Under the pieces are notes generated by a model. That model was not told where the DNA came from, searched no databases, and saw only the letters and a list, made by a program, of their open reading frames with translations. A stretch of DNA of 64,000 bases. Origin: Oscillospiraceae bacterium (GTDB lineage Bacteria > Bacillota > Clostridia > Oscillospirales > Oscillospiraceae). The first letter of the stretch is position 1; the number at the start of each line of letters is the position of its first letter. The DNA lies in assembly GCA_017398725.1 (NCBI GenBank), contig JAFQFA010000010.1, forward strand, positions 1 through 64,000, written 5' to 3'. Positions 39,506 through 48,458 of the stretch are shown piece by piece. The translations under genes and the position numbers were made by a program.

Positions 39506-40573
39506 GTGGAAATCAAGAAAGCGCCTAAGCTGTCTATGCATGTAAAGCTGGATGACTTCATCCCTGCTACCGATGCTGAAAAAGAATATATGGTGCAGAT
39601 GCGCCCCTCCACCACCTTCTTTAAGGACGGTGTGAAGCGCCTGCTGAAGAACAAAGTGGCAACTGTCAGCTTCTTCATTGTGGTCATCATCACCCTAGCT
39701 GCTATTTTCCTGCCTATGTTCTGGCCCTATGCCTACGATGCTCAGCTGGGCATCACTCCCGGTAAGCCCGTGGATGCTTCCTACGCAAATCTGGCACCCT
39801 TTGAGTTTGGCAAGACCGAGCTTGCCCGCATGGAAGCCGGTGAAGAAATCTTCCCTCACGTGTTCGGTACTGACTCTGCCGGCCGTGACTACTTTATCCG
39901 TGTGGTATACGGCACTCGTATTTCCTTAGCCGTTGGCTTCTTTGCCAGCTTGATCGTTCTGGTTATTGGCATGGTTATGGGCTCTTTGGCCGGCTACTGC
40001 GGCGGCAAGGTGGACCTTGTGATCATGCGCATCGTGGACGTGATCTACTCCCTGCCCGATATGCTGATGGTCATTCTGCTGTCTGCTATGTTGGGTACTG
40101 CGCTGGATGCGATCATTGCAGGCACGGTGCTGGAAAAGCTGGGCAGTAATATGATCAGCTTGTTCTTGGTGTTTGCTCTGCTGTACTGGGTCTCCATGGC
40201 TCGTCAGATCCGTGGCCAGATTCTGTCCTTGAAGGAGCAGGAGTATGTGCTGGCTGCCCGGGCTACCGGCGCCAAGGGTAAGTGGATTATCGTAAAGCAC
40301 CTGATCCCTAACAGCATCAGCGTGGTGATCATTTCCACCGCATTGCAGATCCCCTCTGCTATCTTTACGGAAAGCTACCTGTCCTTCTTGGGCTTGGGTG
40401 TGAATGCGCCCATGCCTTCTCTGGGCAGCTTGGCTTCCGATGCCCTCAACGGTATCAATTCCTATTCCTATCGTCTGGTAATCCCCGCTATCGTCATCAG
40501 CTTGATCGTGCTGTCTCTGAACCTGTTCGGCGACGGCCTGCGGGATGCCTTTGACCCCAAACTCAACAGTTAA
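39506..40573 (+). CDS. oppC: Oligopeptide ABC transporter permease C
   Basis: A 355-residue permease partner of OppB. A long cytoplasmic N-terminus leads to helix 1 (VATVSFFIVVIITLAAIF), and the EAA region is EYVLAARATGAKGKWIIVKHLIPN. GTDSAGRDYFIRVVYGTRISL is the family motif. AAAGGAGG precedes the GTG start. Confidence 0.93.
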   Translation: MEIKKAPKLSMHVKLDDFIPATDAEKEYMVQMRPSTTFFKDGVKRLLKNKVATVSFFIVVIITLAAIFLPMFWPYAYDAQLGITPGKPVDASYANLAPFEFGKTELARMEAGEEIFPHVFGTDSAGRDYFIRVVYGTRISLAVGFFASLIVLVIGMVMGSLAGYCGGKVDLVIMRIVDVIYSLPDMLMVILLSAMLGTALDAIIAGTVLEKLGSNMISLFLVFALLYWVSMARQIRGQILSLKEQEYVLAARATGAKGKWIIVKHLIPNSISVVIISTALQIPSAIFTESYLSFLGLGVNAPMPSLGSLASDALNGINSYSYRLVIPAIVISLIVLSLNLFGDGLRDAFDPKLNS

Positions 40574-40591
40574 GAAAGGAGCGTATGTAAT

Positions 40592-41605
40592 ATGTCTCTG
40601 CTTGAAGTAAAAGATCTGCATACCTCCTTTTTTACCGATGCAGGTGAAGTGAAAGCCGTTAACGGTGTATCCTTTAATCTGGATCACGGAAAAGTTCTTG
40701 GTATTGTGGGTGAGTCCGGTTCCGGCAAATCCGTGACCGCTTACTCTATTATGCAGATCCTTGCCGGTACCGGCAAGATCGTCTCCGGCTCTATCAAGGT
40801 GGATGGCGAGGAACTGGTGGGTGCCGGCGAGAAGGTCATGAAGACCATCCGCGGCAACAAGGTCTCCATTATTTTTCAGGACCCCATGACCTCTTTGAAT
40901 CCCACCTATACCATCGGTCATCAGCTGATGGAAGCCATCATTCTGCATACTGACCGTAACAAGAAGCAGGCCTATGAGCGGGCTGTGGAAATGCTGCGCT
41001 TGGTCAATATCAACGAACCGGAAAAGCGCATGAACCAGTATCCCTTTGAGTTCTCCGGCGGCATGCGGCAGCGCATCATGATTGCGATGGCTCTGGCTTG
41101 TGAGCCGGATATCCTGATTGCCGACGAGCCCACCACCGCATTGGATGTGACGATTCAGGCCCAGATTTTGGAGCTGATGAAGTCTTTGCAGAAGGAACTG
41201 GGCATGGCTATTATCATGATCACCCATGACTTGGGCGTTGTGGCCCAGATGTGTGATGAAGTGATCGTTATGTACGCCGGCTCTATTTGTGAGCAGGGTA
41301 CTGCCGACGAGATCTTCTACAACCCCTGCCATGAGTATACCAAGGGCTTGATGCGGTCTATTCCTACTGCCGATACGGCCGGCACCAAGCTGCAGCCCAT
41401 TACCGGCACACCCATCGATCTTTTGAACATGCCTGCCGGTTGTCCCTTCGCACCCCGCTGTGATGCTGCCATGAAGATCTGCTTGCACGAGCGCTGCCAG
41501 CGGATGGAGATCAATGAGGATCATGCGGCCGCTTGCTGGATGAATGTGAAGAAGGGACTGGAAGCAGGCACGATTACCGCCGAGGAGGTGACTTGCAATG
41601 AGTGA
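40592..41605 (+). CDS. oppD: Oligopeptide ABC transporter ATPase D
   Basis: An ATP-binding subunit. Walker [10 protein letters not shown], signature FSGGMRQR, Walker [13 protein letters not shown]. The C-terminal Opp extension has the Cys motif [19 protein letters not shown], which binds an Fe-S cluster in related DppD proteins. 337 residues. It overlaps oppF by 8 nt. Confidence 0.95.
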   Translation: MSLLEVKDLHTSFFTDAGEVKAVNGVSFNLDHGKVLGIVGESGSGKSVTAYSIMQILAGTGKIVSGSIKVDGEELVGAGEKVMKTIRGNKVSIIFQDPMTSLNPTYTIGHQLMEAIILHTDRNKKQAYERAVEMLRLVNINEPEKRMNQYPFEFSGGMRQRIMIAMALACEPDILIADEPTTALDVTIQAQILELMKSLQKELGMAIIMITHDLGVVAQMCDEVIVMYAGSICEQGTADEIFYNPCHEYTKGLMRSIPTADTAGTKLQPITGTPIDLLNMPAGCPFAPRCDAAMKICLHERCQRMEINEDHAAACWMNVKKGLEAGTITAEEVTCNE

Positions 41606-42584
41606 GATCATTCAGCAACCCTTGTTGGAAGTCAAGGACCTGAAGCAGCATTTTAACATCAATATGGGCGCTTTCAAGACCAAGCCTTTGAAGGCTGTGG
41701 ACGGCGTCTCCTTCACCATTAACAAGGGTGAGACCTTGGGCTTGGTTGGCGAATCCGGCTGTGGCAAGACCACCGTTGGCCGCACCATTTTGCACCTGTA
41801 TAAGCCCACTTCCGGTGAGATCTGGTACAACGGCAAAAAAATCGAGACAAAGCAGGATATCATGGAGTTCCGCAAGAAGGCAACCATGGTCTTCCAAGAT
41901 CCCTATTCCTCTTTGAATCCCCGTATGACCGTTGCTGATATTATCGGTGAGCCTTTGGACGTACACAAGCTCTACGCCACCAAGGAAGAGCGGCAGGCAC
42001 GGATCCTCGAGCTGATGAGCCATGTGGGCCTCAACTCCGAGCATGCTGCCCGGTACGCCCATGAGTTTTCCGGCGGTCAGCGGCAGCGCATCGGCATTGC
42101 CCGCGCGCTGGCAGTGAACCCCGATTTCATCGTATGTGACGAGCCTGTTTCTGCGCTGGACGTTTCCATTCAGGCGCAGGTGATCAACATGTTCGACGAG
42201 CTGCAGGAAAAGCTGGGCCTGACCTATTTGTTCATTGCCCATGACCTGCTGGTGGTCCGGCACATCTCCGACCGGATTGCCGTTATGTATCTGGGCAAGA
42301 TGGTGGAGCTGGCGGACGCCGCAACGATTTATGAGCGCCCCTTGCATCCCTATTCCAAGTCTCTTTTGTCTGCTGTGCCTGTGCCGGATCCCAAGATCGC
42401 CCGGGCAAATCAGCGTATTATGCTGGAAGGCGACATTCCCAGTCCCTTGAACGCTCCCTCCGGCTGCCCCTTCCGCACCCGCTGCCCCTATGCCACCGAG
42501 CAGTGTGCTGCCGAGATGCCCGCATTCAAGGAAGTGGAAAAGGGCCATTTCGTAGCCTGCCACCGTGTGGCCGAGGTCAACTAA
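41598..42584 (+). CDS. oppF: Oligopeptide ABC transporter ATPase F
   Basis: The second ATP-binding subunit. Walker [12 protein letters not shown], signature [15 protein letters not shown], Walker [13 protein letters not shown]. The C-terminal Cys motif [14 protein letters not shown] is present. 328 residues. Together with oppD it powers the transporter. Confidence 0.95.
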   Translation: MSEIIQQPLLEVKDLKQHFNINMGAFKTKPLKAVDGVSFTINKGETLGLVGESGCGKTTVGRTILHLYKPTSGEIWYNGKKIETKQDIMEFRKKATMVFQDPYSSLNPRMTVADIIGEPLDVHKLYATKEERQARILELMSHVGLNSEHAARYAHEFSGGQRQRIGIARALAVNPDFIVCDEPVSALDVSIQAQVINMFDELQEKLGLTYLFIAHDLLVVRHISDRIAVMYLGKMVELADAATIYERPLHPYSKSLLSAVPVPDPKIARANQRIMLEGDIPSPLNAPSGCPFRTRCPYATEQCAAEMPAFKEVEKGHFVACHRVAEVN

Positions 42585-42664
42585 GACCTCAAAAATCCCC
42601 TTTGACAATATGTATGTGACAGATGACTTCAGATCTGTACACCGTATTGTAAATAAAAAATAGT

Positions 42665-42679
42665 AGACCGAAAAGGTCT
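42665..42679 (+). promoter_or_regulatory. Intercistronic hairpin before oppA
   Basis: AGACC (42665-42669) and GGTCT (42675-42679) with a GAAAA loop, then an A-rich run and the oppA ribosome site. A second small palindrome lies at 42619-42638. These are the usual kind of element that sets a different mRNA level for the binding protein; no clear promoter was found in the 123-nt gap. Confidence 0.4.
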
Positions 42680-42707
42680 GCAAAAAATTTTGAAAGGAAG
42701 TACCAAA

Positions 42708-44510
42708 ATGAAGAAGATCCTTGCACTCATGCTGGCTCTTGCTCTGTGTTTCTCCATGGTCGCTTGCGGCGGTGGTAAGAAGGGCGAGGAAGGCACTCTG
42801 TCTGTGTGTGTTGGCTCTGAGCCCGATACACTGGACCCCGCACTGAACTCTGCCGTTGACGGCGCTACCATGGTATCTCACCTGTTCTCCGGTCTGGCCA
42901 AGTGGGCTCAGAACGAGAACGGTGCTCTGACCATCGTGGCTGACGCTGCTCAGGAACTGGTGGAAGGCGTTGTCAACGAAGATGGCACCGTCACCTACAC
43001 CTACACCCTGCGCGACGGCATGAAGTGGTCCGACGGTAAGGACGTTACCGCCGCCGACTTCGCATTCGCATGGAACCGCGCTGCTTCCCCCGCTCTGGCT
43101 GCTGACTACAACTACATGTTCGATGTAGTTAAGGGCTATGCTGAGATGTGGGAGACCGACGAGTCCGGCGAGACCTTTGTCAACCCCGATGCCAAGCTGG
43201 CTGTCGAGGCTGTGGACGCCAAGACCCTGAAGGTCACCCTGAACAACGCTGTTGCTTACTGGAACGAGCTGCTGGCATTCCCCACCTACTTCCCCGTTCG
43301 TGAGGATGTTGTTTCCAACGAAGCTTGGGCTACCGATCCTGCTACCTACGTCTGCAATGGTCCTTACACCATGGCTTCTTGGGAGCATGACAGCCTGATC
43401 ACCCTGAAGAAGAACCCCAACTATGTGGATGCTGCCACCATCAAGCTGGAGACTCTGAAGTGCTACCTGTCTGATGATGCCAACAACCAGCTGACCAACT
43501 TCCAGAACGGTGACTGGCAGATGATCGACGACGTTCCCACCAATGAAATGGCTGCTCTGGCTAGCAAGTACCCCACTGCTTACCGCGTTGTGGGTCAGAT
43601 CGGTACTTACTACGTCAACTGGAATGTCAACGAAGAGATCCTGCCCGCTACCAACAAGCTGACCGGCGTTGCTGCTGAGCAGGCTCGCGCTGAGATCCGT
43701 GCTGCTCTGGGCCTGCTGTTCGACCGTGACTACATCTGCAAGGAAATCGGTCAGGCTGGTCAGGTTCCCGCTTCCTCCTTCGTCGCTATGGGTATGACTG
43801 AGCCCGACGGCACTGAGTTCTACAAGAACGCCGGTTCCAACGAAGGCTTCGTCGGCTACTACGACGCTACTGCCATTGAGGCTAACTTCAAGTCTGCTGT
43901 TGAGACTCTGAAGAAGTACTACACCTTCGATGAGGCTACCCAGAAGTTCACTGACTTCCCCACCATCACCTACCTGTACAACACCAACGACGGCCACAAG
44001 GCTATCGGTGAGTATCTGGCAGGCGCTCTGTCCGCTGTTGGTATCACCATGAATCTGGAGAATCAGGAGTGGAACACCTTCCTGAACACCCGTAAGAACG
44101 GTGAGTACTCTGTCGCTCGTAACGGCTGGCTGGCTGACTACAACGACCCCATCTGCTTCTTGGATATGTGGACTACCGTTTCCGGTAACAACGATGTCCA
44201 GTTCGGCAAGGGCGCTCACGCTGCTCTGAAGATGTACAATCTGGACCTGACCGCTCTGGGCTACGATGTGAAGGTCGAGAACGGCACTTGGGCTGAGACC
44301 TATGACGTCCTGATCTCTAAGATCAAGTCTGAGACCGACGCTGCTAAGCGTTATGCTCTGATGCACGTTGCTGAGGACATCCTGATGAGCACCGGTTGTA
44401 TCGTACCTCTGTACTACTACACCGACGTCTTCATGATCTCTGACTCTGTGGACGGCTTCTTCTGCAACCCCTTGGGCTACAAGTACTTCATGTTCTGCAC
44501 TGCTAAGTAA
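42708..44510 (+). CDS. oppA: Oligopeptide-binding lipoprotein
   Basis: A 600-residue extracytoplasmic binding protein (SBP family 5). The signal peptide MKKILALMLALALCFSMVAC ends in a lipobox Cys. The mature part has the family motif EPDTLDPALNSAVDG and the later YTLRDGMKWSDGKDVTAADF. Codons are strongly biased, as for highly made proteins. ATG 42708 has AAAGGAAG upstream; the frame is open from 42690. Peptide uptake fits an amino-acid-fermenting anaerobe. Confidence 0.96.
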   Translation: MKKILALMLALALCFSMVACGGGKKGEEGTLSVCVGSEPDTLDPALNSAVDGATMVSHLFSGLAKWAQNENGALTIVADAAQELVEGVVNEDGTVTYTYTLRDGMKWSDGKDVTAADFAFAWNRAASPALAADYNYMFDVVKGYAEMWETDESGETFVNPDAKLAVEAVDAKTLKVTLNNAVAYWNELLAFPTYFPVREDVVSNEAWATDPATYVCNGPYTMASWEHDSLITLKKNPNYVDAATIKLETLKCYLSDDANNQLTNFQNGDWQMIDDVPTNEMAALASKYPTAYRVVGQIGTYYVNWNVNEEILPATNKLTGVAAEQARAEIRAALGLLFDRDYICKEIGQAGQVPASSFVAMGMTEPDGTEFYKNAGSNEGFVGYYDATAIEANFKSAVETLKKYYTFDEATQKFTDFPTITYLYNTNDGHKAIGEYLAGALSAVGITMNLENQEWNTFLNTRKNGEYSVARNGWLADYNDPICFLDMWTTVSGNNDVQFGKGAHAALKMYNLDLTALGYDVKVENGTWAETYDVLISKIKSETDAAKRYALMHVAEDILMSTGCIVPLYYYTDVFMISDSVDGFFCNPLGYKYFMFCTAK

Positions 44511-44575
44511 TAAAAAATTACTGGCAGTAAAAATTCTTCCCCATTAATCGTTGGGGTAGGATAAAATAAAAAGGT

Positions 44576-44607
44576 CGTCCCGGAGCATTTGCTCCGGCAC
44601 GATTTTT
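44576..44607. terminator. Terminator between oppA and tmcAL
   Basis: A stem built of CCGGAGC (44580-44586) and GCTCCGG (44591-44597), extended on the outside by CGT/ACG, with a T run at 44603-44607 on the plus strand and another beyond the minus-strand arm. Likely shared by the convergent genes. Confidence 0.85.
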
Positions 44608-44626
44608 GTAAATAAAAGAAGAAAAA

Positions 44627-45763
44627 TTATCTGTGGCAATACACCCGTTCTTTTTCGGTTCTGCCCGGGGCTTCCGGTATTTCGGCAAACAAACCGTAAA
44701 GGTCACCGCAGCGATCCTCCAATTGCTGATAATCCTCCGTTCGGATCTCACCGGCGTTGATAAATGCGCCGCATTTTCTGGCTTGTTTCAAAAGCTCCCG
44801 CCCGGTGTCATTAAAAGCCAAGACCCGGGTATATGGCACAGGTGCTTCCAGTATTTCCCGGGTAATACCCAAAAAGCCGCACATCACCATCCGGTCCAGC
44901 CGGGTGCGGGTATACCGCTTGGATTTGGTGGCACTTAAGATGCCATCCAGCGAGGCTTCGGTTCGGGCGGCGTGCATTAGTTTTCTCCACAAACCTTCCG
45001 AACCGTAGGGGAGGGCTTCGAAATCCCCATCTGTCATTGTACGCAGGCGGGCAAGAATGGCGTTCTCGCCAAAGGCGAGGGAATGAACGGCGGCATCCTG
45101 AAAGCGGGGGATTGCAGGTGTTGGTATATAGTTATGCCAATCCAAGCCCTGTTGGATCAATGCTCTGAGGGCAGTGGCAGAGGGCTCTTTGGGATCTGCT
45201 TGCAGGTCATGGTAACTCCCGTTTCTGGTAATCGGCAGGGGCTGCATCTTGCTGCCTTGCTGCAAAATGGCTTTGCAGTATTCCACAGCCAGTATATTAT
45301 TCGGCTTTTCTAAAATATTGGAATCCATACCCATAGCGGTCAGAGCAGCCTGTCGTGCGGCAGGGAAGGAAAGTCCTTGATCCAGCTGAAGCCGCAAGGC
45401 AGATTTGAATTCTTCGGACAAAAGTGCTTTTGCAATGCCCGCCAGATGATCGGTGTCCGCATCTTCTGCACCGAAGCACAGTACATCACAAAAAGAAGAC
45501 AGGATCTGCACGCCTTTGGCAGCAAAACCCTCCGCTGAGGACAAGGCGGCAGTAACAGGCAGTTCCAGTACCAAATCTGCGCCGCATCGAACCGCGGCCT
45601 CCGCCCGGGTCATTTTGTCAAAAATTGCCGGGTGACCTCTTTGCACAAAATTTCCGCTCATCAGACAAACTACGGCCAAGTTTTCTTGCTTGAGATAGTC
45701 GATTTGTTTTTGATGCCCTAAATGCAGGGGGTTATATTCGCAAATAATGCCTGCTGCAACCAA
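44627..45763 (-). CDS. tmcAL: tRNA(Met) cytidine acetate ligase
   Basis: TmcAL (YlbM type) acetylates the wobble cytidine of elongator tRNA(Met), activating acetate with ATP. The N-terminal nucleotidyltransferase HxGH motif is seen in IICEYNPLHLGHQKQI, with SGNFVQRG and DLVLELP following. 378 residues is full length. The start is TTG with a weak GGCGG ribosome site. It lies back to back with ackA, and its likely -10 (TATAAT, 45827-45822 on the minus strand) overlaps the ackA promoter. Confidence 0.9.
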   Translation of the reverse strand: MVAAGIICEYNPLHLGHQKQIDYLKQENLAVVCLMSGNFVQRGHPAIFDKMTRAEAAVRCGADLVLELPVTAALSSAEGFAAKGVQILSSFCDVLCFGAEDADTDHLAGIAKALLSEEFKSALRLQLDQGLSFPAARQAALTAMGMDSNILEKPNNILAVEYCKAILQQGSKMQPLPITRNGSYHDLQADPKEPSATALRALIQQGLDWHNYIPTPAIPRFQDAAVHSLAFGENAILARLRTMTDGDFEALPYGSEGLWRKLMHAARTEASLDGILSATKSKRYTRTRLDRMVMCGFLGITREILEAPVPYTRVLAFNDTGRELLKQARKCGAFINAGEIRTEDYQQLEDRCGDLYGLFAEIPEAPGRTEKERVYCHR

Positions 45764-45802
45764 AAAAACACCGCCTTTTTGAAAAAATTTCCCATTGGGG
45801 GG

Positions 45803-45831
45803 TTGAGAAATTTGGAAAGATATTATAGAAT
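45803..45831 (+). promoter_or_regulatory. Promoter of ackA
   Basis: TTGAGA (45803-45808), a 17-bp spacer and TAGAAT (45826-45831). It overlaps a TATAAT box on the other strand that may serve tmcAL, so the two genes could compete. Confidence 0.65.
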
Positions 45832-45897
45832 AGACCCAGCTATGGCTATATTACCATAAATAACAAGAAAATCAATGTCTATTAGGAGGAACCCCCA

Positions 45898-47091
45898 ATG
45901 AATGTTTTGGTTATCAATGCCGGCAGCTCTTCCCTCAAGTATCAGCTGATGAACCCCGAGACCGGCGACGTTTCCGCTAAGGGCCTGTGTGAGCGTATCG
46001 GCATCGACGGCCGTCTGACCCACAAGACCGCTGACAAGAAGGTGGAGAAGGAAATCCCGATGCCCACCCATGCCGAGGCAATCAAGGCTGTCATGGACAT
46101 CCTTGTTGATGCTAACGATGGTGTGATTAAGTCCGTTGAAGAGATCGACGCTGTCGGTCACCGTGTTGTCCACGGCGGCATGGAGTTCTCCGATTCCTGC
46201 ATCATCAACGAGGAAGTGATCGCCGGCATCAAGAAGTGCATCCCTCTGGGCCCCCTGCACAACCCCGCCAATCTGCTGGGTATCGAGGCTTGCCAGAAGG
46301 CTATGCCCACCACCCCTCAGGTTGCTGTGTTCGACACCGCGTTCCATATGACCATGCCCGCTAAGGCTTACCGTTACGCCATCCCCACCGAGTACTACGA
46401 GAACGACTCCATCCGTCGTTACGGCTTCCACGGCACCTCCCATAAGTACGTCGCTCGCCGTGCAGCTGCGCTGACCGGCAAGACCGAGTTCAAGATGGTC
46501 AACTGCCATCTGGGCAACGGCTCCTCCATGTCCGCTATTAAGGACGGCAAGAGCGTTGACACCACCATGGGCCTGTCTCCTTTGGCTGGCGTGCCTATGG
46601 GCACCCGTTCCGGCGACATCGACGCCTGCATCGTGCAGTTTATCTGCAATAAGTACGGCATGAGCGTTGACGAAGCTCTGAATGTACTGAACAAGAAGTC
46701 CGGCGTTCTGGGCCTGTCCGACGGCAAGTCCTCCGACTTCCGTGATCTGGAGGCTGGTGCTGCCGAGGGTAACGAGGCTTGTAAGCTGGCTCTGGAGAAG
46801 TTCTACTATGAGGTTGCCAAGTATGTTGGCGCTTACGCCGCTGCGCTGAACGGCATCGATGTGCTGACCTTCACCGCCGGTGTTGGCGAGAACGGCATCA
46901 CCACCCGTAAGGCAGTCTGTGAGTACCTGAGCTTCATGGGCGTCAAGATCGACGACGAGAAGAACAACGTTCGCGGCAAGGAGACCCTGATCTCCACTCC
47001 CGATTCTGCTGTTCAGGTTTGGGTCATCCCCACCAACGAAGAGCTGATGATCGCACAGGATACCGCTGAGCTGGTCAACGCAGCTAAGTAA
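45898..47091 (+). CDS. ackA: Acetate kinase
   Basis: Makes ATP from acetyl phosphate, a main energy step in fermenting anaerobes. The N-terminal NAGSSSLKYQLM, central HCHLGNGSSM-like segment (NCHLGNGSSMSAI) and TMGLSPLAGVPMGTRSGDID are family signatures. 397 residues. Codons are strongly biased. AGGAGG precedes the ATG. No pta gene lies beside it. Confidence 0.97.
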   Translation: MNVLVINAGSSSLKYQLMNPETGDVSAKGLCERIGIDGRLTHKTADKKVEKEIPMPTHAEAIKAVMDILVDANDGVIKSVEEIDAVGHRVVHGGMEFSDSCIINEEVIAGIKKCIPLGPLHNPANLLGIEACQKAMPTTPQVAVFDTAFHMTMPAKAYRYAIPTEYYENDSIRRYGFHGTSHKYVARRAAALTGKTEFKMVNCHLGNGSSMSAIKDGKSVDTTMGLSPLAGVPMGTRSGDIDACIVQFICNKYGMSVDEALNVLNKKSGVLGLSDGKSSDFRDLEAGAAEGNEACKLALEKFYYEVAKYVGAYAAALNGIDVLTFTAGVGENGITTRKAVCEYLSFMGVKIDDEKNNVRGKETLISTPDSAVQVWVIPTNEELMIAQDTAELVNAAK

Positions 47092-47104
47092 TTATAAAAT
47101 TCAA

Positions 47105-47133
47105 GAGGCGCACTCTGTGGAGGGCGCCTCTTT
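47105..47133 (+). terminator. Terminator of ackA
   Basis: GAGGCGC (47105-47111) pairs with GCGCCTC (47124-47130) and a short TTT follows. A weak T run, so termination may be partial. Confidence 0.75.
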
Positions 47134-47154
47134 CCCTTAAACGGAGGAGTGAAT

Positions 47155-48360
47155 ATGGAATCTGTATCCCAGCGCTTTTTGCGCTATGTAAGCTTCGATA
47201 CCCAATCGGATGAATTTTCTGAAACCTGTCCGTCTACTGCTAAGCAGCTTGCTTTGGGAAGGGCCTTGGTGGAGGAAATGCAATCCATGGGGATCGAGGA
47301 TGCCACCATGGATGAAAACGGCTATGTTTACGGCACGGTTCCCGGCGACCCGGCATTGCCCACCATTGGTTTGATTGCTCATATGGATACCGCTCCGGAT
47401 TGCAGCGGCGCAGATATTAAAGCAAGTACTGTGCTGTATGAAGGCGGTGATATCCTGCTGAATCCGGAAAAGGGAATCACCATGCATAGCAAGGAATACG
47501 AAAGCCTTGCAAATCATGTGGGTAAGCACTTGATTGTTACCGACGGTACCACACTGCTTGGTGCGGATAATAAGGCCGGTATTGCTGAGATTCTTACTGC
47601 CGCGCAGACCCTTTTAAACGCCAATGAAAAGCATGCCACCTTGAAAATTGGCTTTACCCCCGACGAGGAGATCGGCAGAGGAGCGGATCTTTTTAATGTG
47701 ACTGGCTTTGGCGCGGATTACGCCTATACGGTGGATGGTGGCGCGCTGGGCGAATTGGAGTATGAAAACTTTAATGCTGCCGGCGCGAAAGTGGTGTTCC
47801 ATGGCCTGAATATTCACCCCGGTTCAGCCAAGAACAAAATGGTCAATTCTCAGTATATCGCCATGGAGTATCAGGCACTGCTGCCGGTCCATCAGCGGCC
47901 GGAAGCTACGGAAGGGTATGAGGGATTTATCCACCTGACGGATATGGAAGGCTGCGAGGAGACTTCTACCTTGCGCTATATTATCCGGGATCACGATATG
48001 GAGAAATTTCTGCAGAAAAAGGCAATTTTGCAATCTGCTGCGGATTATCTCAATACGAAGTACGGTGCCGGAACCGTAGAACTGGCAGTGAAGGATAGCT
48101 ACTTCAATATGCGGGAGAAAATCGAGCCCTGCATGTATATTATTGACCGGGCTGCCAAGGCTATGAAAGCGGTCGGTATTCAGCCCAAGGCAGTACCCAT
48201 CCGTGGCGGTACTGACGGCGCACGGCTGTCCTTTATGGGATTGCCTTGCCCCAATCTGTGTACCGGCGGCGAAAATTTCCACGGTCGGTTTGAGTACATT
48301 CCCGTGGAAGATATGGAAGCTGTGGTTAATTTGCTGGTGCGTATTCTCACCGATTTCTAA
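47155..48360 (+). CDS. pepT: Peptidase T (tripeptidase)
   Basis: A 401-residue M20 metallopeptidase that releases the N-terminal residue of tripeptides. Zinc ligands lie in IAHMDTAPD and LGADNKAG, with the catalytic Glu in TPDEEIGRG, and later zinc ligands in the HPGSAKNKM and NFHGRFEY segments. The frame opens at GTG 47149, but ATG 47155 with GGAGGAG spacing is better. It fits the peptide-uptake genes nearby. Confidence 0.95.
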   Translation: MESVSQRFLRYVSFDTQSDEFSETCPSTAKQLALGRALVEEMQSMGIEDATMDENGYVYGTVPGDPALPTIGLIAHMDTAPDCSGADIKASTVLYEGGDILLNPEKGITMHSKEYESLANHVGKHLIVTDGTTLLGADNKAGIAEILTAAQTLLNANEKHATLKIGFTPDEEIGRGADLFNVTGFGADYAYTVDGGALGELEYENFNAAGAKVVFHGLNIHPGSAKNKMVNSQYIAMEYQALLPVHQRPEATEGYEGFIHLTDMEGCEETSTLRYIIRDHDMEKFLQKKAILQSAADYLNTKYGAGTVELAVKDSYFNMREKIEPCMYIIDRAAKAMKAVGIQPKAVPIRGGTDGARLSFMGLPCPNLCTGGENFHGRFEYIPVEDMEAVVNLLVRILTDF

Positions 48361-48363
48361 AAA

Positions 48364-48388
48364 ATGGGAGGGGCGATGCCCCTCCCAT
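48364..48388 (+). terminator. Hairpin after pepT
   Basis: ATGGGAGGGGC (48364-48374) pairs perfectly with GCCCCTCCCAT (48378-48388) over a 3-nt loop. The T run is poor (TGTCATT). First of three palindromes in this gap. Confidence 0.7.
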
Positions 48389-48389
48389 T

Positions 48390-48421
48390 GTCATTGCGAG
48401 CCCAAACAGGGCGTGGCAATC
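48390..48421. repeat. REP-like intergenic palindrome
   Basis: The unit begins GTCATTGCGAGCCC and ends GGGCGTGGCAATC. Its arms ATTGC/GCAAT and GCCC/GGGC can pair (48393-48403 with 48409-48420). GTCATTGCGAG...GTGGCAATC is a sequence type seen as dispersed intergenic repeats in many bacterial genomes; only one copy was noticed in this window. Confidence 0.6.
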
Positions 48422-48434
48422 TCAGATATAGTAG

Positions 48435-48454
48435 GGGAGGGTCTTGACCCTCCC
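48435..48454. terminator. Palindrome next to lplA 3' end
   Basis: GGGAGGGTC (48435-48443) and GACCCTCCC (48446-48454) form a stem with almost no loop. It lies 5 nt beyond the lplA stop and may terminate lplA on the minus strand, though the T run is poor. Confidence 0.55.
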
Positions 48455-48458
48455 TGAT

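Noticed and set aside
39926..41611. A 561-codon minus-strand frame opposite oppC/oppD
   Set aside because: Composition (His/Gln-rich) is an antisense artefact and the sense genes are certain.
41574..44366. A 930-codon open frame on the minus strand opposite oppF/oppA
   Set aside because: It mirrors strongly biased genes that avoid codons giving antisense stops; the translation is low-complexity Leu/Val/Gly/Gln-rich, and has no ribosome site or family match.
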